Below are positions 1 through 7,997 of a stretch of 64,000 nt of DNA, in pieces. Position 1 is the stretch's first letter. Every line of letters begins with the position of its first letter. The notes beneath the pieces were generated by a model. The model was not told the DNA's origin, did not search any database, and worked only from the letters and a program-made list of their open reading frames with translations. The position numbers were made by a program, and so were the translations under genes. Source of the stretch: a virus; the IMG/VR virus record IMGVR_UViG_3300020438_000029, positions 1 to 64,000 of that record, one strand, 5' to 3'.

Positions 1-1033
1 CTTTTGCATTGCCTGCTTTTTTCATTGCTTCAATGCCTTTGCTTGCTTCGTCAACCAATTCTTCTGGCCCTAGTTCTGTTGCTTTAGTAGCTTCACTTAC
101 TAGTTTATAAATGTACGGAAATACATCTGATAGTTCTTCGTTAAACTGTTTGATAGTTAATTGGTCAATCCAGTTTTCTTTTACGTCTGCTGGTACATCT
201 TCCATTATTGGTGTTTCAAATGCTGCAAATGCTTCTGCATAGTATGCTGGCTTTTGAAGTGATGCAATTGTTTTCTTAACTGTACTAATACGCTCTTTAA
301 CAACATCTACATACCCTGCTAGGCTTTCTGCCATTACAGCTGAACGGCCCATGTAGTTTTTAAACTTGCGTAATTTTGCCATCTCTTCTGATAAACCTAC
401 AATATGTTTACCAAAGTCATCATATGTGTTTCCACCTTCTGCAACGTGTCTTGCCATTGCTCTAGCACCACTTAGGTGTTTGAATGGATAACGGAATCTT
501 TCGCCATCAGCACTTTCAATATAAATTTTACCAATTTTTTGTGTACGTCCTGTTGCACTTTCTTGATTAACACCTTCAGTGTGTTTAATTACAATACGTG
601 CTTCGCCTACTTTTTGATAGCTAATACGGCTTGTGCCATAAAGTTTTGATTCTGTCATTTGTCCGTCCTCAGGGGTTTTTGCTAAGAAGTTATAATCTCT
701 TTTATTTAAATTTGACTTTGTAATATCTCTTACGCTATAATCTAACATACGTTTCTTACTAAAAACACGTAATTCTTTTAGGAAATCATACCAGGCTTCT
801 TTAGTTAGCTCATCTTCGTTTTGCATAAAGTCTTTACTATATATAATTGTCAATCCGTCGTCTTCGTCAATAGCAACACTTACTTTGCCCAATCCGTTAT
901 AATCAAAATCAAAAAATCTTGCTAGGTTAGGTTGATTAGTTACTTTACCGTCGGCAGCGCCGATTGTAACATTTGGAAAACGTCCACGTATCTTATTGAA
1001 AAGATCTTCACTTATTTTGTCAAACTCGTTCAT
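1..1033 (-). CDS. Conserved phage protein, unknown function (partial, N-terminal 344 residues)
   Basis: The frame is open without a stop from the ATG at 1033 to the left edge of the window, so the C-terminus is missing. The visible part is soluble, mixed-charge and largely helical in appearance. It has no signal peptide, membrane segment or catalytic motif that I recognise. It lies 10 bp downstream of the large terminase gene on the same strand. A late-promoter motif (GATAAATA, 1038-1045) ends 4 nt before the ATG and there is no Shine-Dalgarno sequence, so the message may start at the ATG. Its place among packaging and tail genes suggests a virion or morphogenesis role, but that is inferred from position only. 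The reading frame itself is certain; the function is unknown. Confidence 0.8.
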   Translation of the reverse strand, partial: MNEFDKISEDLFNKIRGRFPNVTIGAADGKVTNQPNLARFFDFDYNGLGKVSVAIDEDDGLTIIYSKDFMQNEDELTKEAWYDFLKELRVFSKKRMLDYSVRDITKSNLNKRDYNFLAKTPEDGQMTESKLYGTSRISYQKVGEARIVIKHTEGVNQESATGRTQKIGKIYIESADGERFRYPFKHLSGARAMARHVAEGGNTYDDFGKHIVGLSEEMAKLRKFKNYMGRSAVMAESLAGYVDVVKERISTVKKTIASLQKPAYYAEAFAAFETPIMEDVPADVKENWIDQLTIKQFNEELSDVFPYIYKLVSEATKATELGPEELVDEASKGIEAMKKAGNAK

Positions 1034-1037
1034 ATTG

Positions 1038-1045
1038 TATTTATC
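1038..1045 (-). promoter_or_regulatory. Late promoter motif GATAAATA, 4 nt before ATG
   Basis: The minus strand reads GATAAATA, one base from the T4 late consensus TATAAATA. It overlaps the terminase stop codon and ends 4 nt before the ATG at 1033. With T4 spacing (motif at about -13 to -6) transcription would start at or next to the ATG. Confidence 0.55.
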
Positions 1046-2624
1046 AATAGTTACTGCTAATGAAGATCGGCATTGGTGCTTCGTAATCTTCTAAATCTTC
1101 TGCTTGTGTAAAAGTGCTGTATACTCTAGGATCCCAGTCTTTTAGTACATCCATCATTCTTATTGCTAATAGTGTTGCACTAACAAGATCATCTGACATG
1201 CCGGGTTTTGCTTGATAACTCGATCCTGTTGCAATAAAACCCTTTAATTCGCTAATAAAAGGTTTTGAATTAACAGACATTTTATCGTTTTCTATCATAG
1301 TCTTTAATCTACTACATGCAGTAACTTTTGAACTGTGTGTAGTATTAAAGCCTTTGCGGAACTTTCTTACATGTCCTTTGCGCATTGGTTCGCTTACAAA
1401 AAGTCCAGGTATGTTCTCTTCGCCAAAATCATTAATAACAATTAGACATGCTTCGCCAATACCGTTGTTTTCAACACTCCAGTATATGCCTTGAGGATTG
1501 TTAGTTTCTTGTTCTAAGTATTTGCATATATCTGCAAGTACCCGAACTTGTCCTGGTATAGCAGTAGTATTATGTTGCCATTCGCCTACTTGTTCGTAGC
1601 TGGGTAGTTCAAATATCTGTATTGCAGCATAGTCGCCACCAGTGCCCATACTCGGGTCAAGTGCAACAGCATATGTATACTGATTAGTTGGCTTTTTGTA
1701 CCAACGTGTTTGTCCCATATTAAGTACAGGATTAGTACCTTCAAGTGCAGAAAGTTTAATTGAATTAATTAATGTTTCGTCAAATACTAAGAACTCACAA
1801 CCGTATTCGCGTCTAAACTTTTCTTCACCAATACGACCAATTTCTTCTACTTTCCATTTTTCGTCACGATCAGGATGTTCTTCCCATTGTGCAACAAAAC
1901 TATGAAATCCATTTATACCTAGCTCTTGCTCATTACCATGTGTATCAAACTTTTGTTCTGCTTGTTTCCAAATAGTAGCAAATGTATCTTCATCTGAGTT
2001 AGGTGTACTAGTAATAATAGCACGACCACCTGTTGCTAGTGTAGGTGATATTGATGTCCAAAACTCTTCAGCAATATTAGGTTGCACAAATGCAAACTCG
2101 TCACAGTATAGTAACGAGATACTCATACCACGTCCTGTATTACCTGTTGTAGTCTGCGCTACAATACGTGATCCATTTTCAAATTCAATTGATTGTTTGT
2201 TATAGCTTACAACACCTGCTCTAATATGATCTGGACAAGTTTCGTATACAAAGCGTATGCGTGACATAATTTCTTGCGCACCTGTATATTTGTGCGCTGC
2301 TACAAGAATAGTTTGATCAGGTTTAAACATAGCATACCATGCTAGATAGATACTAGCACATGTAGTTTTGCCTGTTTGTCTAGGCATCATGTTAATGTTA
2401 AAGCGGTAATTGTGATATGAGTGCATCAAACGCAACTGATACTCATAAGGATCAAACAGCAACTTACCTTTTACAGGATGTTGAATAAAAGCAAAGTGTT
2501 TTGCAAAGTGTAAATAACCTTCGTCAGGATCCATACACTTTAGCAGTTCTTCAACTTGCTCGTTAGTATATGTTTCTTGTTTGTTCGCCTTTTTAATTAA
2601 GACGCCGTCTAATGATGCTGCCAT
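1044..2624 (-). CDS. gp17: Terminase large subunit (T4 gp17-like)
   Basis: This is the ATPase-nuclease of the DNA-packaging motor, which docks on the portal, pumps DNA into the prohead and cuts the concatemer. The N-terminal ATPase has a Walker A motif PRQTGKTT at residues 81-88, a Walker B LLYCDE at about 171-176 and a TSTP coupling motif at 206-209. The C-terminal RNase H-like nuclease begins with a conserved acidic strand, ALDPSMGTGGD, with D323 and D331. At 526 residues it is somewhat shorter than T4 gp17 (about 610). It is preceded by an intrinsic terminator and its own late-promoter motif 5 nt before the ATG, so it is probably transcribed separately from the genes upstream. The small subunit gp16 lies three genes upstream on the same strand. 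No Shine-Dalgarno is visible. Confidence 0.97.
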   Translation of the reverse strand: MAASLDGVLIKKANKQETYTNEQVEELLKCMDPDEGYLHFAKHFAFIQHPVKGKLLFDPYEYQLRLMHSYHNYRFNINMMPRQTGKTTCASIYLAWYAMFKPDQTILVAAHKYTGAQEIMSRIRFVYETCPDHIRAGVVSYNKQSIEFENGSRIVAQTTTGNTGRGMSISLLYCDEFAFVQPNIAEEFWTSISPTLATGGRAIITSTPNSDEDTFATIWKQAEQKFDTHGNEQELGINGFHSFVAQWEEHPDRDEKWKVEEIGRIGEEKFRREYGCEFLVFDETLINSIKLSALEGTNPVLNMGQTRWYKKPTNQYTYAVALDPSMGTGGDYAAIQIFELPSYEQVGEWQHNTTAIPGQVRVLADICKYLEQETNNPQGIYWSVENNGIGEACLIVINDFGEENIPGLFVSEPMRKGHVRKFRKGFNTTHSSKVTACSRLKTMIENDKMSVNSKPFISELKGFIATGSSYQAKPGMSDDLVSATLLAIRMMDVLKDWDPRVYSTFTQAEDLEDYEAPMPIFISSNY

Positions 2625-2629
2625 ACGTA

Positions 2630-2637
2630 TATTTATT
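2630..2637 (-). promoter_or_regulatory. Late promoter motif AATAAATA, 5 nt before gp17 ATG
   Basis: The minus strand reads AATAAATA, 7 of 8 matches to the T4 late consensus. Five bases separate it from the gp17 ATG and no Shine-Dalgarno is present. It follows directly after the terminator at 2639-2665, so gp17 has its own start of transcription. Confidence 0.55.
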
Positions 2638-2638
2638 G

Positions 2639-2665
2639 AAAAAAATAGGCTCCGAAGAGCCTATT
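2639..2665 (-). terminator. Intrinsic terminator with UUCG tetraloop
   Basis: On the minus strand a 9-bp stem, AATAGGCTC paired with GAGCCTATT, closes a TTCG tetraloop and is followed by a T run. This is a textbook rho-independent terminator. It ends transcripts coming from the 131-residue gene upstream and insulates gp17. Confidence 0.88.
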
Positions 2666-2697
2666 GAGTTTGCTGGGGGGATGTTTTTTATATTATA

Positions 2698-3093
2698 TTA
2701 TGTGGCTACTAATGTTGCCGCATGAGTAACTAATGTACCGCTTGTATCAATGTTATTTGGTCCAACTGCTGAAACAGCGTATGTATTGGTAGATCTAGTC
2801 CAATCGCCACCTATTAATCTAATTCTATGTTGTAAGTCTAAGTGATTATCAAATGTATCACATACTACAGTCATTGTACCACTGGCATCGTCAGTAGTAT
2901 GATAAATTAAAGGATTAAGTTCTTTGCAAATTGCTTCTACTACTTCGTCAATAGCATCATCTTCTGCTCTCAGATCAACTGCTGTACCGTTTGCAATTTT
3001 TACTAAAATTTTAAAAGCGAATACAGCGCCATTGCTGAAAACATTTCCTGCTGTTGATAGTCCTGATCCGTTTACTCTTGTTACTGCTACCAT
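2698..3093 (-). CDS. Small conserved phage protein, probable virion component
   Basis: A 131-residue protein with no recognised family. It is rich in small and beta-branched residues (T, V, N, G), with an acidic helical stretch near residues 42-57, which suits a small beta-rich structural or decoration protein. A Shine-Dalgarno AAGGAAAG lies just upstream of the ATG and the gene follows the 280-residue gene by 13 bp, so it belongs to the gp16-side operon. An intrinsic terminator follows its stop. The virion role is inferred from composition and from its place between gp16 and gp17. Confidence 0.75.
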   Translation of the reverse strand: MVAVTRVNGSGLSTAGNVFSNGAVFAFKILVKIANGTAVDLRAEDDAIDEVVEAICKELNPLIYHTTDDASGTMTVVCDTFDNHLDLQHRIRLIGGDWTRSTNTYAVSAVGPNNIDTSGTLVTHAATLVAT

Positions 3094-3106
3094 TTATCTT
3101 TCCTTA

Positions 3107-3949
3107 TTAACTACAACCGCAGCTTGAACACGCCATTAATTCTTTTTTACCTGGTGCGCCGCACTTTGGACAGTCTTTTGTTTGACCGCCTTCGTCAGTA
3201 CCTTTTTTCTTAAACTGTGGAGGTACTTCGCCTTTTTTAGGCTTGCTACCTTTTTTGCCTTTAGCAAGATCGTTTGGACCTTTGCCGTCTTCTGCATAAT
3301 CAGGAATACCATTCTTATTTGCGTCTGGTTTTTTCTTTTCAGCAAGTGCTGCCATTAGTGTTGCTTTGATTGCTTCAACAGCCATTGGGTTATCGCCATC
3401 TTGTGTAGCGGCGTATGCTTTCTTCTTACGATTTAAATCATTGCCATCTGGAATAGCATCGCTCATATCGCCGTACTGTGGATCAGGTTCGTTTGCATAT
3501 TCTTCAAGATCGTCTTCTGTAGCAAGTTCTTCATCAGTTAATGAATCGCCTGCTGCTGCACCTGTCAATGCTCCTAGTGGTCCGCCTAGAGCCATTCCTA
3601 AAGCGCCGCCTCCAATAGCACCTAACGTTCCTGCTTTTAAATCTGTATCATCTGGATTATCATCATCGCCTGGAATTTCTGGATCATCATCCATTGCTGA
3701 ACGGAACTTTTCCATATCGCCACGCATACCTAAACTTGGAGCACCAACTGGTTCTGCTGCTGACATGCCTGCGTTTTTCATCATATCAATAAGGTCAGCT
3801 ACATGATCTTTACCACTAGCATTAATGCTTACATTCATTGACACTGGTTGTCCTGCATCTGCACCTGGCATCGCAGTTGGCATAGGATCTTCAGTCATTC
3901 CACATTCTTCAATGTGATCCATTGATTCAATTAATTTTTTCATATTCAT
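3107..3949 (-). CDS. Acidic protein with Gly-zipper segment and C-terminal zinc ribbon
   Basis: A 280-residue protein of unrecognised family. It has an acidic N-terminal half, then a hydrophobic glycine-rich segment at about residues 108-134 resembling a glycine zipper. A Lys/Pro-rich stretch carries the calcium-loop-like sequence DANKNGIPDYAEDG (about residues 209-222), and the C-terminal tail has CPKCG followed by CSSCGC, a probable zinc ribbon. A strong Shine-Dalgarno GGAGG sits 8 nt before the ATG. It lies 4 bp downstream of the 186-residue gene. The Gly-rich segment could insert in a membrane or help oligomerise. Position suggests a virion or assembly role; the function is not known. Confidence 0.78.
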   Translation of the reverse strand: MNMKKLIESMDHIEECGMTEDPMPTAMPGADAGQPVSMNVSINASGKDHVADLIDMMKNAGMSAAEPVGAPSLGMRGDMEKFRSAMDDDPEIPGDDDNPDDTDLKAGTLGAIGGGALGMALGGPLGALTGAAAGDSLTDEELATEDDLEEYANEPDPQYGDMSDAIPDGNDLNRKKKAYAATQDGDNPMAVEAIKATLMAALAEKKKPDANKNGIPDYAEDGKGPNDLAKGKKGSKPKKGEVPPQFKKKGTDEGGQTKDCPKCGAPGKKELMACSSCGCS

Positions 3950-3953
3950 AATA

Positions 3954-4514
3954 TCAGCCTCCTACAACTGCTTTAGTGTTTTCTGCATCGCCAATATCCG
4001 ACGACTCTCCAACTGGTGCGCCTTCTGCACCACTGTGTTCGTTTTCTTTGCGAGCAATTTCTAATTCTTTAAGTAAGTCCATTACGCGACTACCTGCTAC
4101 TGAATCTTGTGCGCTTTCGCCGCCCATATCTTCTTTGCCTAGCATTGCTTCATATGGAGTATCATCTTTAGTTTCTTGATACTCTTCTCTTGGGTCATTT
4201 GCATTACGTACAATAATATACGATTGATCAAGTCCACAACAACGTGCTATGTATTCTTGTAGCACTTGACTAGTAGTTGGATATTCAACTTCTGCTTCGA
4301 AGTAAGTAACTTCTGTGTTTTGTAACTGTGGAAAATCTAAAGGACGTTCTTGGATTGGTGTTTTCTTACCTGGAGTAATATTTACAACACTGTATTTCTT
4401 AAGGCAAGTTTCCATTTTTTCTACACACTCGGGTGTACAATCTGGTCCAGCAATACCAATTTTAAATTCGTATGTCTTTTTTGATTCAGTTAGTATTTCT
4501 TTAAATGATCTCAT
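3954..4514 (-). CDS. Conserved phage protein, unknown function
   Basis: A 186-residue protein beginning MRSFKEIL, with a folded-looking N-terminal part (residues 15-110, containing C-x3-C and a CC pair) and a low-complexity acidic C-terminal tail. I recognise no enzyme motif. A late promoter GATAAATA lies 27 nt upstream of the ATG. It is the first gene of a unit running through the 280- and 131-residue genes to the terminator at 2639-2665. Its location between gp16 and gp17 suggests a structural or packaging-related role, which is inference. Confidence 0.75.
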   Translation of the reverse strand: MRSFKEILTESKKTYEFKIGIAGPDCTPECVEKMETCLKKYSVVNITPGKKTPIQERPLDFPQLQNTEVTYFEAEVEYPTTSQVLQEYIARCCGLDQSYIIVRNANDPREEYQETKDDTPYEAMLGKEDMGGESAQDSVAGSRVMDLLKELEIARKENEHSGAEGAPVGESSDIGDAENTKAVVGG

Positions 4515-4540
4515 TGCGCAATGATCCTGTTCTATATGTA

Positions 4541-5044
4541 TTATTTATCTTTATCAAGACCTTTTAACTTCTCTAATAGACTGTTCCTATCAGTAACTAC
4601 GTAACCTTCTCCGTTTACCATTTCGCCGTCTATTTTAGAATTGTCTTTATCTAACTTTTCTTTTTTAAGTTGTAAGTCTACCATTTTTAATTTTTTGTCT
4701 AATTTAGCAATTTTAGCATCAAGTCCTGTTTTAAGAAAAGTGCCAGCTACTTCAAACACTCTACCACTATAGCGTTGTTCAACATTCATACCTAAATCCA
4801 TTAAGTCTTCATATGCTGTCATAGCTTTATCTGCAACTTCATTAAGTTCTTTATCAGCCATTTCGCCTAGGCCTTTTACTTGCGGAAGTGCCGAACTAAT
4901 TTTATCAAACTCTGCAATGTCACGCATAGTTTTATTAGTTTCTTCTATTTGATATTTTTGTTGTTCTTCTTCTTGGGCTTCTGCTTCTTGTATAATTTCT
5001 TTTGCGTCAGGTAAGTTAAGAAGATCTTCTAATTTTTTTGTCAT
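4541..5044 (-). CDS. gp16: Terminase small subunit (T4 gp16-like)
   Basis: The 167-residue length matches T4 gp16 (164). The protein has an acidic, Gln/Glu-rich N-terminus, a central helical region and a long Lys/Leu-rich coiled-coil segment at about residues 100-140, the layout of phage small terminases that assemble as rings. Gp16 recognises or organises DNA for packaging and stimulates the gp17 ATPase. It lies upstream of gp17 on the same strand but separated by three small genes. A late promoter GATAAATA lies 26 nt upstream of the ATG. The call rests on size, architecture and position; sequence identity to T4 is low by eye. Confidence 0.75.
   Translation of the reverse strand: MTKKLEDLLNLPDAKEIIQEAEAQEEEQQKYQIEETNKTMRDIAEFDKISSALPQVKGLGEMADKELNEVADKAMTAYEDLMDLGMNVEQRYSGRVFEVAGTFLKTGLDAKIAKLDKKLKMVDLQLKKEKLDKDNSKIDGEMVNGEGYVVTDRNSLLEKLKGLDKDK
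4542..4549 (-). promoter_or_regulatory. Late promoter motif GATAAATA
   Basis: The minus strand reads GATAAATA 27 nt upstream of the ATG at 4514. It overlaps the 3' end of the gp16 gene. The spacing leaves an ordinary leader. Confidence 0.6.
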
Positions 5045-5070
5045 GCGTCCAGTCCATTATATGCTACTAT

Positions 5071-5078
5071 TATTTATC
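5071..5078 (-). promoter_or_regulatory. Late promoter motif GATAAATA
   Basis: The minus strand reads GATAAATA 26 nt upstream of the gp16 ATG at 5044. It overlaps the stop region of the gp4 gene. Confidence 0.6.
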
Positions 5079-5511
5079 GTCTACGTCCGTTATGAAAAAT
5101 ATCTTGTTCAGTAACAATACGGAAATATACACCTTTTTGTTTACACCAGGCTCTAGCTGCTTCCCACTTTGCTTGATTAACAACATAATGTGCTTGATTA
5201 TGTTTAGATCTTCCTAACTTTTCTTTTACTGCTTGACTACTAGGTTTAACTTCAACTAGTTCAACACGTTGTTTTCCATTCTTATCAGCATATACAATAA
5301 AAAAGTCTGGCACATATATAGTTTGTTTACCAGTAAATGGGTTTCTGTAAGGGATACGTATTGATTCACTAGCCCATTGACTAACACTAGGATGTTCGTC
5401 ACAAAACTTCATGAAGGTAAACTCCCAACCTGATCTATACGTTGGTGTTTTATTACCCATATATTTTTTAGGATTTTTTAGAGTGAATTTGCCTTGTGCA
5501 AAATGTGCCAT
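5074..5511 (-). CDS. gp4: Head completion nuclease (T4 gp4-like)
   Basis: A 145-residue protein close in length to T4 gp4 (about 150), which with gp50 and gp64 finishes the filled head before tail joining. It begins with an AQGKFTLKNPKKYMGNK segment, then has the PD-(D/E)XK-type nuclease pattern: E30 in the first helix, VPDF with D69, and EVK at residues 87-89. This is the TnsA-like restriction-endonuclease fold. The start codon lies within the upstream stop region (TGATATG arrangement), so translation is probably coupled to the 126-residue gene. No signal or membrane segment is seen. Confidence 0.88.
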   Translation of the reverse strand: MAHFAQGKFTLKNPKKYMGNKTPTYRSGWEFTFMKFCDEHPSVSQWASESIRIPYRNPFTGKQTIYVPDFFIVYADKNGKQRVELVEVKPSSQAVKEKLGRSKHNQAHYVVNQAKWEAARAWCKQKGVYFRIVTEQDIFHNGRRR

Positions 5512-5512
5512 A

Positions 5513-5893
5513 TCATATTACAACATTTCTTTGATCAAACAAATCTAAGTCTACTTCTTTTTTTGCAAATCCAATTGCACTAGTTTTAGATCTATTTATA
5601 TTTAAAATTTGTGCAACAATAACACTTAGTTGCACATCGGTTACTCCTGTCAATGTATCTAATAATTGCTGAACATTTAAGTTATCTATTTTTGCTTGTT
5701 GTAATATAACACTTGCGGTGTTTATTGCTGCTACTTTATCAAAACCTCTTTTTAAGAAATAACCAATAGTTGCATCTATTTCTTCAGGATTATATGAAAT
5801 GTCAGTCTCAAAGAAGTTTTTATAGTATTCCGTAGTTGGCTCTGTAGATATTGTTCTTGAATCTGAAGTGGATGTACTTTTAGTTCTACTCAT
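5513..5893 (-). CDS. Conserved phage protein, probable tail/neck component
   Basis: A 126-residue protein with a low-complexity Ser/Thr N-terminus (residues 1-20) followed by a compact helical domain. No known motif is recognised. A Shine-Dalgarno AGGATAA precedes the ATG. It sits 6 bp after the 426-residue tube-like gene and overlaps the start region of gp4, so the three form one operon. A structural or assembly role is inferred from these neighbours. Confidence 0.75.
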   Translation of the reverse strand: MSRTKSTSTSDSRTISTEPTTEYYKNFFETDISYNPEEIDATIGYFLKRGFDKVAAINTASVILQQAKIDNLNVQQLLDTLTGVTDVQLSVIVAQILNINRSKTSAIGFAKKEVDLDLFDQRNVVI

Positions 5894-5899
5894 TTTGTG

Positions 5900-7180
5900 T
5901 TATCCTGTAACTGTAATTAATGCATTTGATACTAATTGTATCACTTTGATATTTTCGGACCTAGCTAAGTCTATTACATTTTTTTCAATTGCAAGTGCTT
6001 GGGCTGCTGTACTATTATTGTATGTACTCATTGTAATGCCAGGCAATACTCCGGAGTTAAGTACTGGGGCAATAAGTTGTGACATTTGAGCAGGGTTTGA
6101 CAGTGCTGCTACTACTTCTGCTGATGATAAAATAGGTAGATCTCTTGCAATTGGTTGATTAGCTGATGTTACATTTGATTGGCCGTCAACCGTTGGAATA
6201 TTATTGCTACCCGGTGCTACACTAGCACCTGCTGCAGCCTCTGCAACAGATCGCGATTGACCGGCTATTACTGTATTAGCTACTGTTCCAAGAAGACTGC
6301 CAACTAAGGCGCCGCCTGCAGCTTGAACAAGTTTACTACTACTGTTGCCAAACAATTTGTCTGTAATTGTATTAGTAGCGAGCCCTATAAGTGAAGGAAT
6401 AAGTCCGTTGCCGCCTTCACCAATAAATCCTTGATCTATTATACCCAACGGACTAGGTTCTGCATCATAGCCAACGTCTGCGTCACCAAAGCCTACAGGA
6501 GGATTTTGACTTACTTTTCCTTTAGTATATAGTACTCCTTCGTAAGCAACAATCATTGATGCTTCGTTAAATCCTCCATCGGTACTATCTACACCTCCGT
6601 GGTCCCATGCCGATAGTAACGGATTTACTAAAGTATATGCAAACCATTCTCGTCTTGCTAATTGGTATATTGTTATGTAACTAAAAAATGGAGTTCTTTT
6701 TTTGTTGTTTAAACCGTAGTTTGGTACATCGCCAAAATATTTGTCTCTTGGCAAGTATGCTGCTTGAGAACCAGTTGCAGATCTATTACCATCTGCAAAG
6801 TAGTATTTGTAATATTCTTCAAGCATTGATCGGACTGCACCTAGATTATCATCATGCAATGTCATTCTAACGTCTTGATAATCTAATCTTGTTTGAATAT
6901 TTTTCTTTCTATTGTACTGTTGTTTATTTTCTACACTTGCTCTAAAACTAGGCAAGTCTGTTGATTTCACAAGTATACCTAGTTCTTTCTGGAACTGAAA
7001 AGAATTAGAAGTTGCATTATTTCCAACCTCTGGATTTGGTTGAAATACCACATGGTACATATACTTTTGTTTGGGTGCAAAAGTAAAATTATTTTGGGTA
7101 TAAATCTGATGTGCATGCCTAGCATCACGCAGGTGTGTACCAGCAGTTAAATTAAACATGAATTGATCTTTGATGCTCAT
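5900..7180 (-). CDS. Tail-tube-fold structural protein (second tube or tube-initiator candidate)
   Basis: A 426-residue protein. Residues 1-190 contain features of the myovirus tail-tube/hub beta-barrel family: a VKSTDLPSF strand, a following ETR-like turn and a YQDVRMTLHDD strand, then an aromatic helical segment. The C-terminal 180 residues are Gly/Ala/Ser-rich with a hydrophobic glycine-zipper-like stretch (about residues 285-315). It directly follows the gp19 gene but is separated from it by a terminator. Possible identities are a gp54- or gp48-type tube initiator or cap, or a tail-tube paralogue; I cannot choose between them. A late motif ends 5 nt before the ATG. Confidence 0.7.
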   Translation of the reverse strand: MSIKDQFMFNLTAGTHLRDARHAHQIYTQNNFTFAPKQKYMYHVVFQPNPEVGNNATSNSFQFQKELGILVKSTDLPSFRASVENKQQYNRKKNIQTRLDYQDVRMTLHDDNLGAVRSMLEEYYKYYFADGNRSATGSQAAYLPRDKYFGDVPNYGLNNKKRTPFFSYITIYQLARREWFAYTLVNPLLSAWDHGGVDSTDGGFNEASMIVAYEGVLYTKGKVSQNPPVGFGDADVGYDAEPSPLGIIDQGFIGEGGNGLIPSLIGLATNTITDKLFGNSSSKLVQAAGGALVGSLLGTVANTVIAGQSRSVAEAAAGASVAPGSNNIPTVDGQSNVTSANQPIARDLPILSSAEVVAALSNPAQMSQLIAPVLNSGVLPGITMSTYNNSTAAQALAIEKNVIDLARSENIKVIQLVSNALITVTG

Positions 7181-7185
7181 ACTAA

Positions 7186-7193
7186 TATTTATC
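7186..7193 (-). promoter_or_regulatory. Late promoter motif GATAAATA, 5 nt before ATG
   Basis: The minus strand reads GATAAATA ending 5 nt before the ATG at 7180. An AAGGA stretch overlaps the upstream edge of the motif, about 12 nt from the ATG, so a weak Shine-Dalgarno cannot be excluded for longer transcripts. Confidence 0.55.
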
Positions 7194-7219
7194 CTTAACT
7201 ATTATATGCGCATATAAAG

Positions 7220-7255
7220 AAAAGCGAAGATTGATAGCAATCAACCTCCGCTTTT
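7220..7255 (-). terminator. Intrinsic terminator after gp19
   Basis: A 16-bp stem with two G-U pairs (minus strand AAAAGCGG at one end, CGCTTTT at the other) closes a 4-nt loop. A/T runs flank both sides, so it could act in either direction. It separates gp19 from the tube-like gene that follows. Confidence 0.78.
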
Positions 7256-7279
7256 TGTAACGCCAATCTTTAAAGCTAG

Positions 7280-7921
7280 TTAGCCGGGGGCTGTTGTTCC
7301 GCCAATACTTCCAGCTGTGGCTCTTGCAATAGACTCGCCAATACCTGAAATATCATCGCCGCCAAATTGTATCGCATTATCATAACGGATAGTTAATGAT
7401 GTAGTTACTGCGTCACTTGTAGCATATGCCAATGTATTGTAGTTTGCTGATTCAATATAGCACCCTACTAGTTGGAATCTGTCGATTACGTTAGCTCCGT
7501 CTACGCCGTTGCCGCCGTCTAAGATTTCAATTCTAGTTTGGAATTTATATGTTCCACTTGATATAGCACTTTGTTGTTCAAAGAAATCAAACTGTCTTTG
7601 TAGTTGCTGACCAATAATTTTTTGTACATTATTATTAGCATCTTCACGCAATGTAAGTGTAATTGGTTCCCATGTATGCTTACCTGCAAGATATGTTCTT
7701 GAGTTATAAGCATCGATTGTCATTTGTTCAAAAGATAAGTTAGGACGGGTTACGTCTACTACTTGTCTTGAAATTTCTCTTGTTCCGTCAGCACCGCCTG
7801 TAGTACCGAAACTATCAAGTAATACTCTAAAACGATACTGTAACTTAGGCATCAATAAAGATGAATTAGATCCAGAACCTTCTGTAGGTATACTAATGTT
7901 TTGTAGTGTTGTGATTGGCAT
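7280..7921 (-). CDS. gp19: Tail tube protein (T4 gp19-like)
   Basis: Gp19 polymerises into the inner tube of the contractile tail. The 213-residue protein (T4 gp19 is 163) has the family pattern: an early strand YRFRVLLDSF, then TREISRQVVDVTRPNLSFE, then HTWEPITLTLRED, followed by a C-terminal strand region with SLTIRYDNAIQ. The last 25 residues form a Gly/Ala/Ser-rich tail absent from short homologues. A late promoter CATAAATA lies 25 nt upstream and a good Shine-Dalgarno AGGAG is present. The gene sits just downstream of sheath gp18, as in T4, and is followed by an intrinsic terminator. Confidence 0.93.
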   Translation of the reverse strand: MPITTLQNISIPTEGSGSNSSLLMPKLQYRFRVLLDSFGTTGGADGTREISRQVVDVTRPNLSFEQMTIDAYNSRTYLAGKHTWEPITLTLREDANNNVQKIIGQQLQRQFDFFEQQSAISSGTYKFQTRIEILDGGNGVDGANVIDRFQLVGCYIESANYNTLAYATSDAVTTSLTIRYDNAIQFGGDDISGIGESIARATAGSIGGTTAPG

Positions 7922-7946
7922 TTTTTATAATCTCCTGTTACACATG

Positions 7947-7954
7947 TATTTATG
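7947..7954 (-). promoter_or_regulatory. Late promoter motif CATAAATA
   Basis: The minus strand reads CATAAATA 25 nt upstream of the gp19 ATG, followed by a leader containing AGGAG. This separate start would let tube protein be made in excess of sheath. Confidence 0.6.
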
Positions 7955-7997
7955 CTATTTTGGGTGGAGTATTTCATCCACCCATTAAGTGCGCATA

